Origin: JALYUS01 sp038231255
Lineage (GTDB): Bacteria; Chloroflexota; Chloroflexia; Thermomicrobiales; JALYUS01
Assembly (NCBI GenBank): GCA_038231255.1
Contig: JBBRLR010000009.1
Location: 1 to 64,000, forward strand
Direction: 5' to 3'
DNA: 64,000 bases
Each line of letters starts with the position of its first letter. Positions within the stretch are counted from its first letter, which is position 1. Below, piece by piece: positions 17,506 through 25,513 of this stretch. The translations under genes were made by a program, and so were the position numbers. The notes below the pieces were generated by a model. It had not been told where the DNA came from, searched no databases, and worked only from the letters and a program-made list of their open reading frames with translations.

Positions 17506-20067
17506 TCAGAGCATGCTCATCGGGTCAACATCAACCGTCCAGCCGTACGGCACGGGAAACGAGCGGAGCAGGGGCGTGAGGTCTTTGCCTACCGCGACGA
17601 CTTGCCATAGGAATTCGCCGCGAATTTTGGCAGTAAAGCAGGGAGCAGGGCCGACCAACTCGACATCATCATGGCCGGAGCGGTACGCCACGCGCGCCAG
17701 CGCAAACGCGAGCCGGTCGGCCTCGGCGCGGGCCTTCGCTTCGTCGCGGTGCTTGAATACGAAACGGACGAGATGGCCATAGGGCGGGAACCCAAGGCGT
17801 TGCCGGTTCGGCAGTTCAGATCGCGCGAACAGGGTGTAATCGTGCTGTTGGGCCGCCACTAATGCCGGGTGATCCGCAGATTGTGTCTGGATGACGACCC
17901 GACCGGGCGACCGGCGACCCGCACGCCCCGCAACCTGCGTCACCAGCTGGAAGGTGCGCTCCGCCGCCCGGAAGTCCGGCAAATGCAGTTGCGTGTCGCC
18001 ATTGACGACGCCGATCACCGTGACCATCGGTAAGTCGAGACCCTTGGCGACCATCTGCGTGCCGACGAGCACGTCTATCTCGCGCGCTTCCATCCGACGG
18101 AGGATGCTCTCGTGGCCGCCCTCAGCGCGCAGGCTGTCCTGATCCCAGCGCACGACCCGCGCGCCCGGCAGGAGCCGCCGCGTCTCATCCTCGACCCGCT
18201 GCGTGCCGACGCCGTACGTGCGCACTTCCGACTGGCCGCACTTTGGGCAGCGTACGCTCGGCCGTATTTCGAAGTCGCAGCGATGGCAGCGGAGCCGCTC
18301 GCGGTCGGCGTGATACACGAGCGGCACATCGCACTGCGGGCATGTCGGCACATGGCCGCAGGAGCGGCATTGGCTGAAGGTCGCCATCCCACGGCGATTA
18401 AGGAGCAGGATCGCCTGCTCGTTTCTGGCATGGGCCTGACACAACAACTCCACCAGCGCGCCGCTGAAAACGCCGGTGTTGCCGTTGCGCCGCTCCTCGC
18501 GCATGTCAACGAGTGCGACCGGCGGCAGTTGCAGGGTACCGTCTGTGCCATTCGCGGTCGTCGGTCGCACGCGCTCCGGCAACGAAAGGTAGCCGATCCG
18601 GCCGCGTTTCGCCGCCGCGAAGGTCGTGAGGTCGGGTGTCGCGCTGCCGAGGATGCAGACCGCGCCCGACATCCGCGCCAGTTCCCGCGCGACATCGCGG
18701 GAGTGATAGCGTGGCAGAGCGTCCTGCTTGTACGCCGCGTCATGCTCCTCGTCCAGGACGATGCAGCCGATCTTCTCGATGGGCGCGAAGAGCGCCGAGC
18801 GCGGTCCTATGGCGATCGTTGCCTCGCCGCGCCGCAGCCGTTCCCAGTTCGCAAACCGCTCGGGATCCTTCAAGCCGCTGTGCAGCAATGCCACCTGGCC
18901 GGGAAAACGGGCGAGAATTCGCTTGACCATCTGCGTCGCCAAGGCGATTTCCGGGACGCAGACAATCGCGCCCTTGCCCGCCCGCATACTCGCCGCCACC
19001 GCACGGAGATAAATCTCCGTCTTACCGCTGCCAGTTACGCCATGCAGGAGGAAGGTTGTGCCCGCTGCGTCGCGCATCGCCTCTGCGACCCGATCCCACG
19101 CCACTTGCTGCGCGCCCGTCAAGACCGGCGCGGGCATGCTCCCACCGTCCGGGGGAGCGGGCAGATTCGCCACTGTGCCCATCTCGACCAGCCCCCGCTC
19201 TTGCAGTCGTTTGAGCAGTGGCGCGCTGAGGCCCGTATCCGTGCGGAAGGTCGCGACCGTTACCGCACCGGGCGGGAGGTGCGACGCCGTGGTCGTTTCG
19301 AGGCGCGCGCGACGGCGGAGGTAGTCGAGCGCGGTCTGCTGCTTCGGCGCGGTCAGCGGCGCCTCAAACTCCAGACCGAGGATCGCCCGCACGTATGGCA
19401 CGCGCTTGCGCGTCGGCAGGCGATCCTGCTTGATCCGCGCATCCATCGCAACCAGCCCACGCTTCCGCAATGCCGCGAGCACCGAGGTCAGCGCACCACC
19501 GAGCGCGGCGCGCAGTTCGGTGAGGCTCGCACCCGTATCATCGCTGTGCGTTTCGAGCATTTCGACGATCTGCCGCTGCGTCGGTGTGAGCAGCGTATGA
19601 TCCGCCCGGCGCCCGGCGTCGGTCAGGCGATACGTCTCGATCACCCGCCGCTCGACACCGGGCGGCATCATCAGCGACGCGGCATGAAAGAGCGAGCAGC
19701 AATACCGCTCGCTGATCCACGTCGCGAGATTCAACTGGCGCGTCGTCAGGCAGAAGGTCGGCTCGACGACGGCATGGATCGGCCGAATCTCCGGCCCAGC
19801 CGCCTCCTGGCCGAGTTCGACGACGATGCCCAGCACGACTTTCTCGCGTAGCGGTACCCAGACGAGTTGGCCGTTCGCCACCGTACCACGCAACTCGGGC
19901 GGGATCGCGTACGTCCATTCCGTCCAGTATTCGGGGATGATCGCGTGAACGCTGACGGACGCGACAGTAAAGACCGCTTCGGCGACCGCGTACGACTGCG
20001 CGCCGTCCAACGCGGCGTCCCCTTCAGTGACGGCGCTCGCGCGCTCGATGACCCCCCGCTCGCTCAA
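17506..20067 (-). CDS. priA: Primosomal protein N' (replication restart helicase PriA)
   Basis: PriA reloads the replisome at stalled forks. The protein has 853 residues. An N-terminal DNA-binding domain (VPLREKVVLGIVVE) precedes the helicase with Walker A HGVTGSGKTEIYL and Walker B VLDEEHDAAYK. A cysteine cluster for two zinc ions follows (CRSCGHVPTCPQCD, then CHRCDF and CPKCGQ), then GTQRVEDE and a helicase C domain with VAGRAGRRSPGRVVIQTQ. I accept the TTG start because GGAGAGGG lies six bases upstream at 20074-20081. It converges on the GT4 gene with a 15-base gap. Confidence 0.93.
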   Translation of the reverse strand: MSERGVIERASAVTEGDAALDGAQSYAVAEAVFTVASVSVHAIIPEYWTEWTYAIPPELRGTVANGQLVWVPLREKVVLGIVVELGQEAAGPEIRPIHAVVEPTFCLTTRQLNLATWISERYCCSLFHAASLMMPPGVERRVIETYRLTDAGRRADHTLLTPTQRQIVEMLETHSDDTGASLTELRAALGGALTSVLAALRKRGLVAMDARIKQDRLPTRKRVPYVRAILGLEFEAPLTAPKQQTALDYLRRRARLETTTASHLPPGAVTVATFRTDTGLSAPLLKRLQERGLVEMGTVANLPAPPDGGSMPAPVLTGAQQVAWDRVAEAMRDAAGTTFLLHGVTGSGKTEIYLRAVAASMRAGKGAIVCVPEIALATQMVKRILARFPGQVALLHSGLKDPERFANWERLRRGEATIAIGPRSALFAPIEKIGCIVLDEEHDAAYKQDALPRYHSRDVARELARMSGAVCILGSATPDLTTFAAAKRGRIGYLSLPERVRPTTANGTDGTLQLPPVALVDMREERRNGNTGVFSGALVELLCQAHARNEQAILLLNRRGMATFSQCRSCGHVPTCPQCDVPLVYHADRERLRCHRCDFEIRPSVRCPKCGQSEVRTYGVGTQRVEDETRRLLPGARVVRWDQDSLRAEGGHESILRRMEAREIDVLVGTQMVAKGLDLPMVTVIGVVNGDTQLHLPDFRAAERTFQLVTQVAGRAGRRSPGRVVIQTQSADHPALVAAQQHDYTLFARSELPNRQRLGFPPYGHLVRFVFKHRDEAKARAEADRLAFALARVAYRSGHDDVELVGPAPCFTAKIRGEFLWQVVAVGKDLTPLLRSFPVPYGWTVDVDPMSML

Positions 20068-20138
20068 AAAAGACCCTCTCCCTGTACGTTCACGCGCGCA
20101 GGGAGAGTATAGGCGGTTACGACGGTGTGCGCCAGTCA

Positions 20139-20153
20139 GGGAACCTCACCCCG
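20139..20153. repeat. Half copy of palindromic repeat family 2
   Basis: The motif AGGGAACCTCACCCC directly follows the stop of the ThDP enzyme gene. It matches one arm of the longer inverted repeats near 52943 and 56017. No second arm is seen nearby. Confidence 0.5.
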
Positions 20154-21761
20154 TTACGCGGGCGAACCGGGCGATGCGATCGGCGTGTCAATGATCGTCG
20201 GGCCACGCCGCTTCTGCGCGTCGCGGATCGCGGCTGCCAGCGCGTCGGCGCTCTCGGCGCGGACGCCGGGGATGCCGTAGGCGTCGGCGAGTTTGACGTA
20301 GTCCGGGTTGACGAGATCAACGCCAACGTAGCGCCCGGATTTGTCCATCCCGCGCTTGACCGCCGTGTAGGTGCTGTCGTTGAAGATGACGATGGGCAGC
20401 GTCACGTCGTGCTGGATCGCGACGGCCAGTTCCTCCATCGTGAACTGGTAGCCGCCATCTCCGACGACCGCCACCACCTCGCGGTCGGGCGCGCCGATTT
20501 TCGCGCCAATCGCGGCCGGCACGCTAAAGCCGAGCGTCCCGTACCCGTGCGGCGTCAGGTACGTGCGTGACCCGTAGGCAGGGAAGTATTGATGGCTCAT
20601 GTACGAGAGCGTGGTCATATCGTGGGTGATAATCCCGTCGCGCGGGAGCGCCGCACGGAGGGCGTCAATGTAGTCCTTGTACGTTGCATCGCGTGGCGAC
20701 ACCGCCGCTGTCCGACGTTGCGCGAGGTCGTCGCGCGTCCACCGCTCCGCCGGGCCGCCATCGGCGCGCACCGCATCGAGCAGCATCTCGACGGCGAGCC
20801 GCGCGTCGCCCTGAACTTTCACCTCGGCGGGATAGTTGCGGCCGAGTTCCAGCGGGTCAATATCTATGTGGATGATCCGCTTCGGCAGTGGCAGTGTCCA
20901 ATGATTCGTGCTTTGCGCGCCGAGTTTGCTGCCGACGACGATGCACACGTCGCTTTCGCGCAGCACTCCTTCGACCGCATCGCTCCAACCATAAAAGGCA
21001 ATACCCATCGCGAGCGGGTGATCCTCCGGGATCGCCCCCTTACCCGGTGTCGAGGTGATGACCGGCGCGTCGAGCGCCTCCGCCAGTTCGGTCAGGACGC
21101 CGTCAACGCCACTCTGCACCGCGCCGCCGCCCGCGTAGATCGCTACCTTGTGCGCGGACTGAATCACCGTGATCGCCGCGTCAATCGCCTCCTGCGAGGG
21201 GCGACGCCGAATCCCCTCCGGCGAGGCAGTGACTTCGACCTCCGCCTCTTCCGCCAGCACGTCAATCGGCACCTGCACATGCGTCGGGCGCGGTCGGCCC
21301 GTGCGCATCTGCCGGAGCGCCTCATTGATCGCCCACGGGATGTCGGCGACATCATTGACCTGCGTGTTCCACTTCGTCAGATGGCGCATCAGGCCGAGCT
21401 GGTCATTCATGTCGTGGAGATTGCCGCGCATCCGACCGGCGTTTTCGCGCTCGACTTCGGCGCTGATAATCAGTACCGGCGACGAGTCGGCATACGCTTG
21501 CCCGACCGGCGTGCTGACATTGGTCAGGCCCGGCCCGGTGATGATGACCGCGACACCCGGCTTACCCGTCGCGCGCGCATAGCCGTCGGCCATGAACCCC
21601 GCGCCCTGCTCGTGTCGCGTCAGGATATGGCGGATACGGCTGTCGTATAGCGCGTCGTAAATATCGAGCGTATGCACACCGGGGATGCCGAACACCGTGT
21701 CCACGCCATTCGCTTCGAGCGTCGCAACAACCGCGTGCCCGCCCTTCATCCGCTGCCCCAT
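20154..21761 (-). CDS. Thiamine diphosphate-dependent enzyme, acetolactate synthase large-subunit-like
   Basis: The protein has 535 residues. The three domains are visible: N-terminal Pyr domain with catalytic Glu51 in RHEQGAGFMADGYAR, a central domain, and the C-terminal PP domain with the ThDP/metal motif GDGGYQFTMEELAVAIQ ending in NDS. The phrase GIPGVHTLDIY is reminiscent of AruI (5-guanidino-2-oxopentanoate decarboxylase) more than of true IlvB, and no ilvN small subunit is adjacent. I therefore leave the substrate open: a 2-oxoacid decarboxylase or synthase. The ATG at 21761 has GGAGGTG six bases before it; the frame is open to a TTG at 21776 that overlaps this site. A TATACT sits at 21808-21813 upstream. 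Confidence 0.85.
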   Translation of the reverse strand: MGQRMKGGHAVVATLEANGVDTVFGIPGVHTLDIYDALYDSRIRHILTRHEQGAGFMADGYARATGKPGVAVIITGPGLTNVSTPVGQAYADSSPVLIISAEVERENAGRMRGNLHDMNDQLGLMRHLTKWNTQVNDVADIPWAINEALRQMRTGRPRPTHVQVPIDVLAEEAEVEVTASPEGIRRRPSQEAIDAAITVIQSAHKVAIYAGGGAVQSGVDGVLTELAEALDAPVITSTPGKGAIPEDHPLAMGIAFYGWSDAVEGVLRESDVCIVVGSKLGAQSTNHWTLPLPKRIIHIDIDPLELGRNYPAEVKVQGDARLAVEMLLDAVRADGGPAERWTRDDLAQRRTAAVSPRDATYKDYIDALRAALPRDGIITHDMTTLSYMSHQYFPAYGSRTYLTPHGYGTLGFSVPAAIGAKIGAPDREVVAVVGDGGYQFTMEELAVAIQHDVTLPIVIFNDSTYTAVKRGMDKSGRYVGVDLVNPDYVKLADAYGIPGVRAESADALAAAIRDAQKRRGPTIIDTPIASPGSPA

Positions 21762-21834
21762 CCCATTCACCTCCAACGATTCGCACGCCTACACGATCAG
21801 AGGCCGTAGTATAGCACGCAGTCAGGCGTCGAAG

Positions 21835-21873
21835 CCTGAGATATATCGGGGGTGAGGTTCCCCGCGTCTCAGG
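21835..21873. repeat. Short inverted repeat with family 2 core
   Basis: GGGGGTGAGGTTCCCC (21848-21863) is flanked by the inverted pair CCTGAGA (21835-21841) and TCTCAGG (21867-21873). It lies between the HD-GYP stop and the promoter region of the ThDP enzyme gene, where it may form a hairpin in the HD-GYP 3' end. Confidence 0.5.
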
Positions 21874-23203
21874 CGACTGTTGTCGGGATGGACGAGCGCG
21901 CGGGGGCGAGGAGCTCCACCGATTCGGGGCTGCGCTGTCGTTCGATAGCGCGAACGAAGGCGTCTACGATCACGGGATCGAAGTGCGTGCCCTTGCAGTC
22001 GAGTAATTCCTCTTTCGCCTCGCGGACACTGCGGGCGCGGGCATACGGGCGGTCGGAAGTCATCACGTCGTACGAATCGGCCACCGCGACGATGCGCGCG
22101 CCAAGCGGGATGTCCTCCCCGGCAATGCCATCAGGGTAGCCCTTGCCATCGTATCGCTCGTGGTGATAACGCACGACACCGAGGCTGTCTTTGTAGATCG
22201 AAAGCTCGCGCAGGATTTCATCTCCGGCGGCTGGATGTTGACGCATCAGCCAGTATTCGCCTTCGTCCAGACGACCGGGCTTCAATAGCACAGCATCGGG
22301 GATCGCGATCTTGCCGAGATCGTGGACGCGCGCCGCGAGGACAATTGCCTCGGCTTCCGCGAAGCGGATCGTGCCGAGTTCGTCAATGATCTGCTGCGTA
22401 TACTTCGCCACACGCTCGGAATGCTGCGCGGTAGTCACATCGCGACGGTCTACCGTGTCCGCGAGCGCCTCGATGGTCCGTTGAATCTGCAATAGTATTT
22501 CACGATGACCACGCATCGCGATGTACGGCCCCAACAGCGGGATGAGGGCGATAAAAACCGCCAGCGGACTGAGTTCGCGCACCGTGGTCAGAAGCAACCC
22601 GATGGGCGGCAAGGTGATATTTTGCAACAGTTGGCCGCGACTGTTTGCGAGGAAAACCGTGATGGGCGACTTGCTGATCGCGATACCGATCATAAGCGAA
22701 ACCAGGATATTGTTAATCACCAGATAGATGAGCGACGCGAACAGAGCGACGACTGCTGTCTTGGTCGTCGCCAACGGAATGCCGGTCATATCGCCGACGA
22801 ACATTCGATAGATGATTCCAGTAATTCCTGTCGTGGCGATCATTTGAGCAACGTTGAAACTCAGTTTCTGAAACTGTCGCCGCGCGAACAATTCAGCGAT
22901 GAGCGTACTGATCCCCGCAACGACGATACCCGCGACGGCACCATAGCCGATCGTTGTCGCAACGAAAGCGGCACCACCCACACTAAATATCAAGTTGAAC
23001 TTCATCTGAGGAACAGCAATCTCCATGAGATCGAGTAGCGTAACGGCGAGGAACATCACTACGATGATAACGAAGTCCACGACCCGCAAAGGACGGAAAC
23101 TTCCCGCAGAAGCCTGAGCCATCGCTTCTATTGTCGTCAAAACAGCAAGACAAACAACGGCAACAACCGCCATATTTGTCGCTGTCTGCCGATTTCCTAT
23201 CAT
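21869..23203 (-). CDS. Membrane-anchored HD-GYP domain phosphodiesterase
   Basis: The 444-residue protein has an N-terminal half with about seven membrane helices forming a MASE-like sensor module, and a C-terminal HD-GYP domain. HD-GYP proteins hydrolyse cyclic di-GMP. The metal site is intact: HDLGK (His294, Asp295), RYHHERYDGKGYPDG with GYP at 355-357, then IPLGARIVAVADSYD. Enzymatic activity is likely. The ATG at 23203 is preceded by GGAGGG; the frame continues up to 23368 but those residues cover the promoter. The 5' half is clearly less GC-rich than the neighbouring genes and it adjoins the AT-rich gap, a possible sign of transfer. Confidence 0.88.
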   Translation of the reverse strand: MIGNRQTATNMAVVAVVCLAVLTTIEAMAQASAGSFRPLRVVDFVIIVVMFLAVTLLDLMEIAVPQMKFNLIFSVGGAAFVATTIGYGAVAGIVVAGISTLIAELFARRQFQKLSFNVAQMIATTGITGIIYRMFVGDMTGIPLATTKTAVVALFASLIYLVINNILVSLMIGIAISKSPITVFLANSRGQLLQNITLPPIGLLLTTVRELSPLAVFIALIPLLGPYIAMRGHREILLQIQRTIEALADTVDRRDVTTAQHSERVAKYTQQIIDELGTIRFAEAEAIVLAARVHDLGKIAIPDAVLLKPGRLDEGEYWLMRQHPAAGDEILRELSIYKDSLGVVRYHHERYDGKGYPDGIAGEDIPLGARIVAVADSYDVMTSDRPYARARSVREAKEELLDCKGTHFDPVIVDAFVRAIERQRSPESVELLAPARSSIPTTVA

Positions 23204-23256
23204 CGTTGCTCGCCCTCCGTCAATGAGGAGTAGAGAAAAATAAAGACCTTTCGCAC

Positions 23257-23286
23257 AGTATAACGCACGTACGACCAGAATGTTAC
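23257..23286 (-). promoter_or_regulatory. Predicted promoter of the HD-GYP gene
   Basis: The minus strand has TATACT (23257-23262) with a weak -35, GTAACA (23281-23286), at 18 bases. It gives a leader of about 50 bases to the start codon at 23203. Confidence 0.45.
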
Positions 23287-23383
23287 TTTGCACTACAAGG
23301 GAATTTCGGACTGAAGACATCACGTTCAGCAACATGTCTAAATGCTTCGCGATAGCTCTATTATGCAAACCGCTCTTCGGGCA

Positions 23384-23419
23384 AAAAAAACCGCCCAGCG
23401 GGTTTCCCCACTGAGCGGC
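23384..23419 (-). terminator. Strong intrinsic terminator of the miniature transcription unit
   Basis: On the minus strand CCGCTCAGTGGG pairs with CCCGCTGGGCGG over 12 bp, including two G-U pairs, around a GAAA loop. A run of eight T follows. It lies just after the 9-codon frame and before the HD-GYP promoter, so it insulates the two. Confidence 0.85.
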
Positions 23420-23437
23420 ATATTCGTTACTTGGGAT

Positions 23438-23467
23438 CTAGCCCCACTTCGCGTCGGTCCACTTCAT
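23438..23467 (-). CDS. Nine-residue open frame (MKWTDAKWG) in its own transcription unit
   Basis: A 30-base frame, ATG to TAG, encodes MKWTDAKWG. Its ribosome site, AAGGAG, lies seven bases before the ATG and is among the best in the window. A promoter (23548-23576) lies 80 bases upstream and a strong terminator begins 18 bases after the stop, so the frame sits in a transcript of about 165 nt with nothing else on it except a possible 21-codon frame. Two of nine residues are Trp. I know no family for it. It could be a signalling or modified peptide, a leader peptide, or a decoy inside a small RNA. The start resembles PqqA peptides, but no Glu-Tyr pair follows and no modifying enzyme is adjacent. 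Confidence 0.5.
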   Translation of the reverse strand: MKWTDAKWG

Positions 23468-23529
23468 GTGGTTTCTCCTTGCGATAATCTGCCCAAGTCC
23501 CTGTGAATCGGAGCACGTATAACCTCCAT
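23464..23529 (-). CDS. Possible 21-residue open frame coupled to the 9-residue frame
   Basis: ATG to TGA encodes MEVIRAPIHRDLGRLSQGET plus a final Thr. The TGA overlaps the ATG of the 9-codon frame as ATGA, the layout used for translational coupling elsewhere in this window. Only a weak GAAG precedes its start, about 12 bases after the predicted transcription start. It may be chance. Confidence 0.25.
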   Translation of the reverse strand: MEVIRAPIHRDLGRLSQGETT

Positions 23530-23547
23530 GTGCTTCGATACTTCTTG

Positions 23548-23576
23548 ACTCTAACATCAACATTTACGCTAATCAA
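23548..23576 (-). promoter_or_regulatory. Promoter of the miniature transcription unit
   Basis: The minus strand reads TTGATT (23571-23576), 17 bases, TAGAGT (23548-23553), in a stretch of about 37% GC. A second -35-like TTGACA is at 23621-23626 but has only a poor -10 (ATTAGG). Between 23577 and 23759 I see nothing else except GGGG/CCCC pairing near 23680 that could end the operon above it. Confidence 0.55.
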
Positions 23577-23759
23577 GGCCTATGGGTAATGTTTACTCCT
23601 AATGATTTTTCTAGCTTAGATGTCAAAAATATTGATTGGGCCAAAAAGTCGTAATGTAGGGGAATTACTATTGTAGCGGGGCATCATCCCCCAATAAGCG
23701 CGCGGTTATACCCGTCACCGCGACCGTGCAAGGCGATTGATGAAGTTCGTGGGTCTGTG

Positions 23760-24356
23760 TTATCCGGTCGGACGCCGACGCCAGCGCAGCCAGACATGCA
23801 CCAACCGCTGCACGGCGGTGACGTAGGTCAGGACGGCGAGCGCCCAGAGGATCGCATCCGTCCAGCCAAAAAGCAGGAATGCGCCGAGGCCAACGACGCG
23901 CTCCGGTCGGGCAAGAATGCCGACTTCGTTGTCGAAGCCGAGCGCCTCGGCACGGGCGCGGGCATAGGAGACGAGCAGCGACCCCGTCGCGCAGCCATAA
24001 ATGAGCAGCGTGCGCATCACTGCGTGCGTTTGGTCGTGCTGGACATGCCAAAGGACGCCGAAGAAGAGGATTACCTCGGAATAGCGGTCGAGATTCGAAT
24101 CGAGGAATGCGCCGAACGTCGAGCCCTTGCCCGTCGCCCGCGCCAGCGCGCCATCGAGCAGATCGAACGGCGCGGCGAGCAGGAGCAGCAAGCCGCCGAG
24201 GCCGAAGCGCCCTGTCGCGAGCACGACCGCGACCGCGCCATTGATGACGAGGCCGAGCAGGCTTGCCATATCGGGCGTCAGGCCGACCCGCGCGACGGCC
24301 CGACCAACCTGATCCATGCGCGTGCGGACACTGTCCTTGACGAGGTTGGAGATCAT
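23760..24356 (-). CDS. CDP-alcohol phosphatidyltransferase, probable phosphatidylinositol (phosphate) synthase
   Basis: The enzyme joins CDP-diacylglycerol to a small alcohol in the membrane. The 198-residue protein has about six hydrophobic segments and the complete CDP-alcohol motif in order: D-x2-D-G-x2-A-R, then G and two Asp, seen as DLLDGALARATGKG and FGAFLDSNLDR. The ATG overlaps the stop of the PimA-like mannosyltransferase (ATGA). That pairing, as in actinobacterial PIM synthesis, favours inositol or inositol phosphate as acceptor over glycerol phosphate or serine. Specificity is inferred from the context; an inositol-monophosphatase-like gene also occurs at 44-45 kb. Confidence 0.8.
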   Translation of the reverse strand: MISNLVKDSVRTRMDQVGRAVARVGLTPDMASLLGLVINGAVAVVLATGRFGLGGLLLLLAAPFDLLDGALARATGKGSTFGAFLDSNLDRYSEVILFFGVLWHVQHDQTHAVMRTLLIYGCATGSLLVSYARARAEALGFDNEVGILARPERVVGLGAFLLFGWTDAILWALAVLTYVTAVQRLVHVWLRWRRRPTG

Positions 24357-25513
24357 CGCAGCGCGACAGAGAGCGACGCGACACGCCGCTGCAATTTTTC
24401 CGCCTGGTAGTATTGCTCCACGACCCGCTTGCCCACTTCGTCCCACGAGTACTGCATCGCGGTCGCGCGGCCGGCTGCGCCCATCGCACGCGACAGCGAC
24501 CGATCCGAGAGGAGGCGCACGAGCGCCATCGCGAGGGCCTGCGCGGATTCCGGCTCGACCATCAGCCCCTCGACGCCATTCGTGAGGATACCGAGGTGGC
24601 CGGGAATCGCCGTCGTCACGACCGGCTTGCCCGATGCCATCGCCTCCATCACCACCATCCCGAATGACTCGCGGCCCGTCGCGGGCGAGCAGAAGACATC
24701 CGCACTCGCGTAGTAGCGCGGCAAGTCATCGCCCGTGACGTAGCCGACAAACTCGACGTTGCGTTCCAAACTGTGGTTCTCGATGAACTTCAGGTAGCGC
24801 TTCGGGGTTCCCCGCCCGACGACGAGCAGCCGCACATCCGGGAACTGTGCCCGGACAAGGGCAACGGCGCGCGTCAGGTACTTGAAGCCTTTGCGTGCGT
24901 CGTTGTAGCGTCCGACGAACACGATGGTCGGTCGCCCGTCACGGTACTGCGTCAACGGCGCGACCTGCGGCCCGTAGCGCTCCGGCTCGATGCCGTTCGG
25001 GACGACGACGACGCGACCGGGGAAGTAGTTCTGCACGTAGGCCCGCGCTGCACGGGAGACGGCGATGCGCCCATGCAACATGCGGAAGTCACGCCGCAGA
25101 TAGGGCCGGAATGTCGCGTATCCCATGTTCGATTCGCTAAACGCGTGGAATGTCCCGACATTGATACTCGTCGAGTGACGGAGGACGACATGCGGCAGGT
25201 TCGGCATTAGCGGCTCGTGCAGGTGGATAATGTCGAACTTCTCAGCGCGCAGCACCTCTTTGACTGGCTTGCTGAGCGCAAACGGTTGGAGCGTGATCCA
25301 GGCGGATGAGCCGTTGGCGGGAAATTTGACGGCGCGCCCGATGCCGTAGAAATCCTGCCCGACGACGAACTCATCGTCGTTGCCCGTGCCCGCAGGCGCG
25401 ATCAGCGTGACCTGGTGTCCCATCACCCGCAGCACGGCGGAGAGATGACGGATGTGGTCGGCAACGCCACCCGGAAAGGCGATATCGTACGGCGACACAA
25501 GGGCGATCTTCAT
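24353..25513 (-). CDS. PimA-like family 4 mannosyltransferase
   Basis: A 386-residue GT-B enzyme. It opens MKIALVSPYDIAFPGGVADH, with the Gly-rich N-terminal loop used for the nucleotide-sugar phosphate. HLHEPLMPNLPH and FHAFSESNMGYA are placed as in PimA. The donor domain has FVGRYNDARKGFKYLTRA and the EX7E motif in SPATGRESFGMVVMEAM. PimA adds the first mannose to phosphatidyl-myo-inositol. The neighbouring PI-synthase-like gene, coupled by ATGA, supports this. The ATG is preceded by GGAG and overlaps the PHP gene stop (ATGA). Confidence 0.82.
   Translation of the reverse strand: MKIALVSPYDIAFPGGVADHIRHLSAVLRVMGHQVTLIAPAGTGNDDEFVVGQDFYGIGRAVKFPANGSSAWITLQPFALSKPVKEVLRAEKFDIIHLHEPLMPNLPHVVLRHSTSINVGTFHAFSESNMGYATFRPYLRRDFRMLHGRIAVSRAARAYVQNYFPGRVVVVPNGIEPERYGPQVAPLTQYRDGRPTIVFVGRYNDARKGFKYLTRAVALVRAQFPDVRLLVVGRGTPKRYLKFIENHSLERNVEFVGYVTGDDLPRYYASADVFCSPATGRESFGMVVMEAMASGKPVVTTAIPGHLGILTNGVEGLMVEPESAQALAMALVRLLSDRSLSRAMGAAGRATAMQYSWDEVGKRVVEQYYQAEKLQRRVASLSVALR

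Noticed and set aside
18112..19851. A 579-codon open frame antisense to priA, and a 606-codon one antisense to the helicase (49715-51535)
   Set aside because: Both mirror conserved genes on the other strand and have Arg-rich, repetitive composition without recognisable domains.
23438..23467. PqqA-type precursor peptide
   Set aside because: Only the MKW start is similar. The Glu-x3-Tyr core is missing, the frame stops after nine codons and no pqqB-E genes are near.
23384..23576. Tryptophan-operon leader and attenuator
   Set aside because: There are two Trp codons and a terminator, but they are not adjacent codons, no competing antiterminator stem is obvious and no trp gene follows.
23677..23695. 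Terminator for the PI-synthase operon
   Set aside because: GGGG/CCCC pairing is short and not followed by a T run; kept only as a remark.
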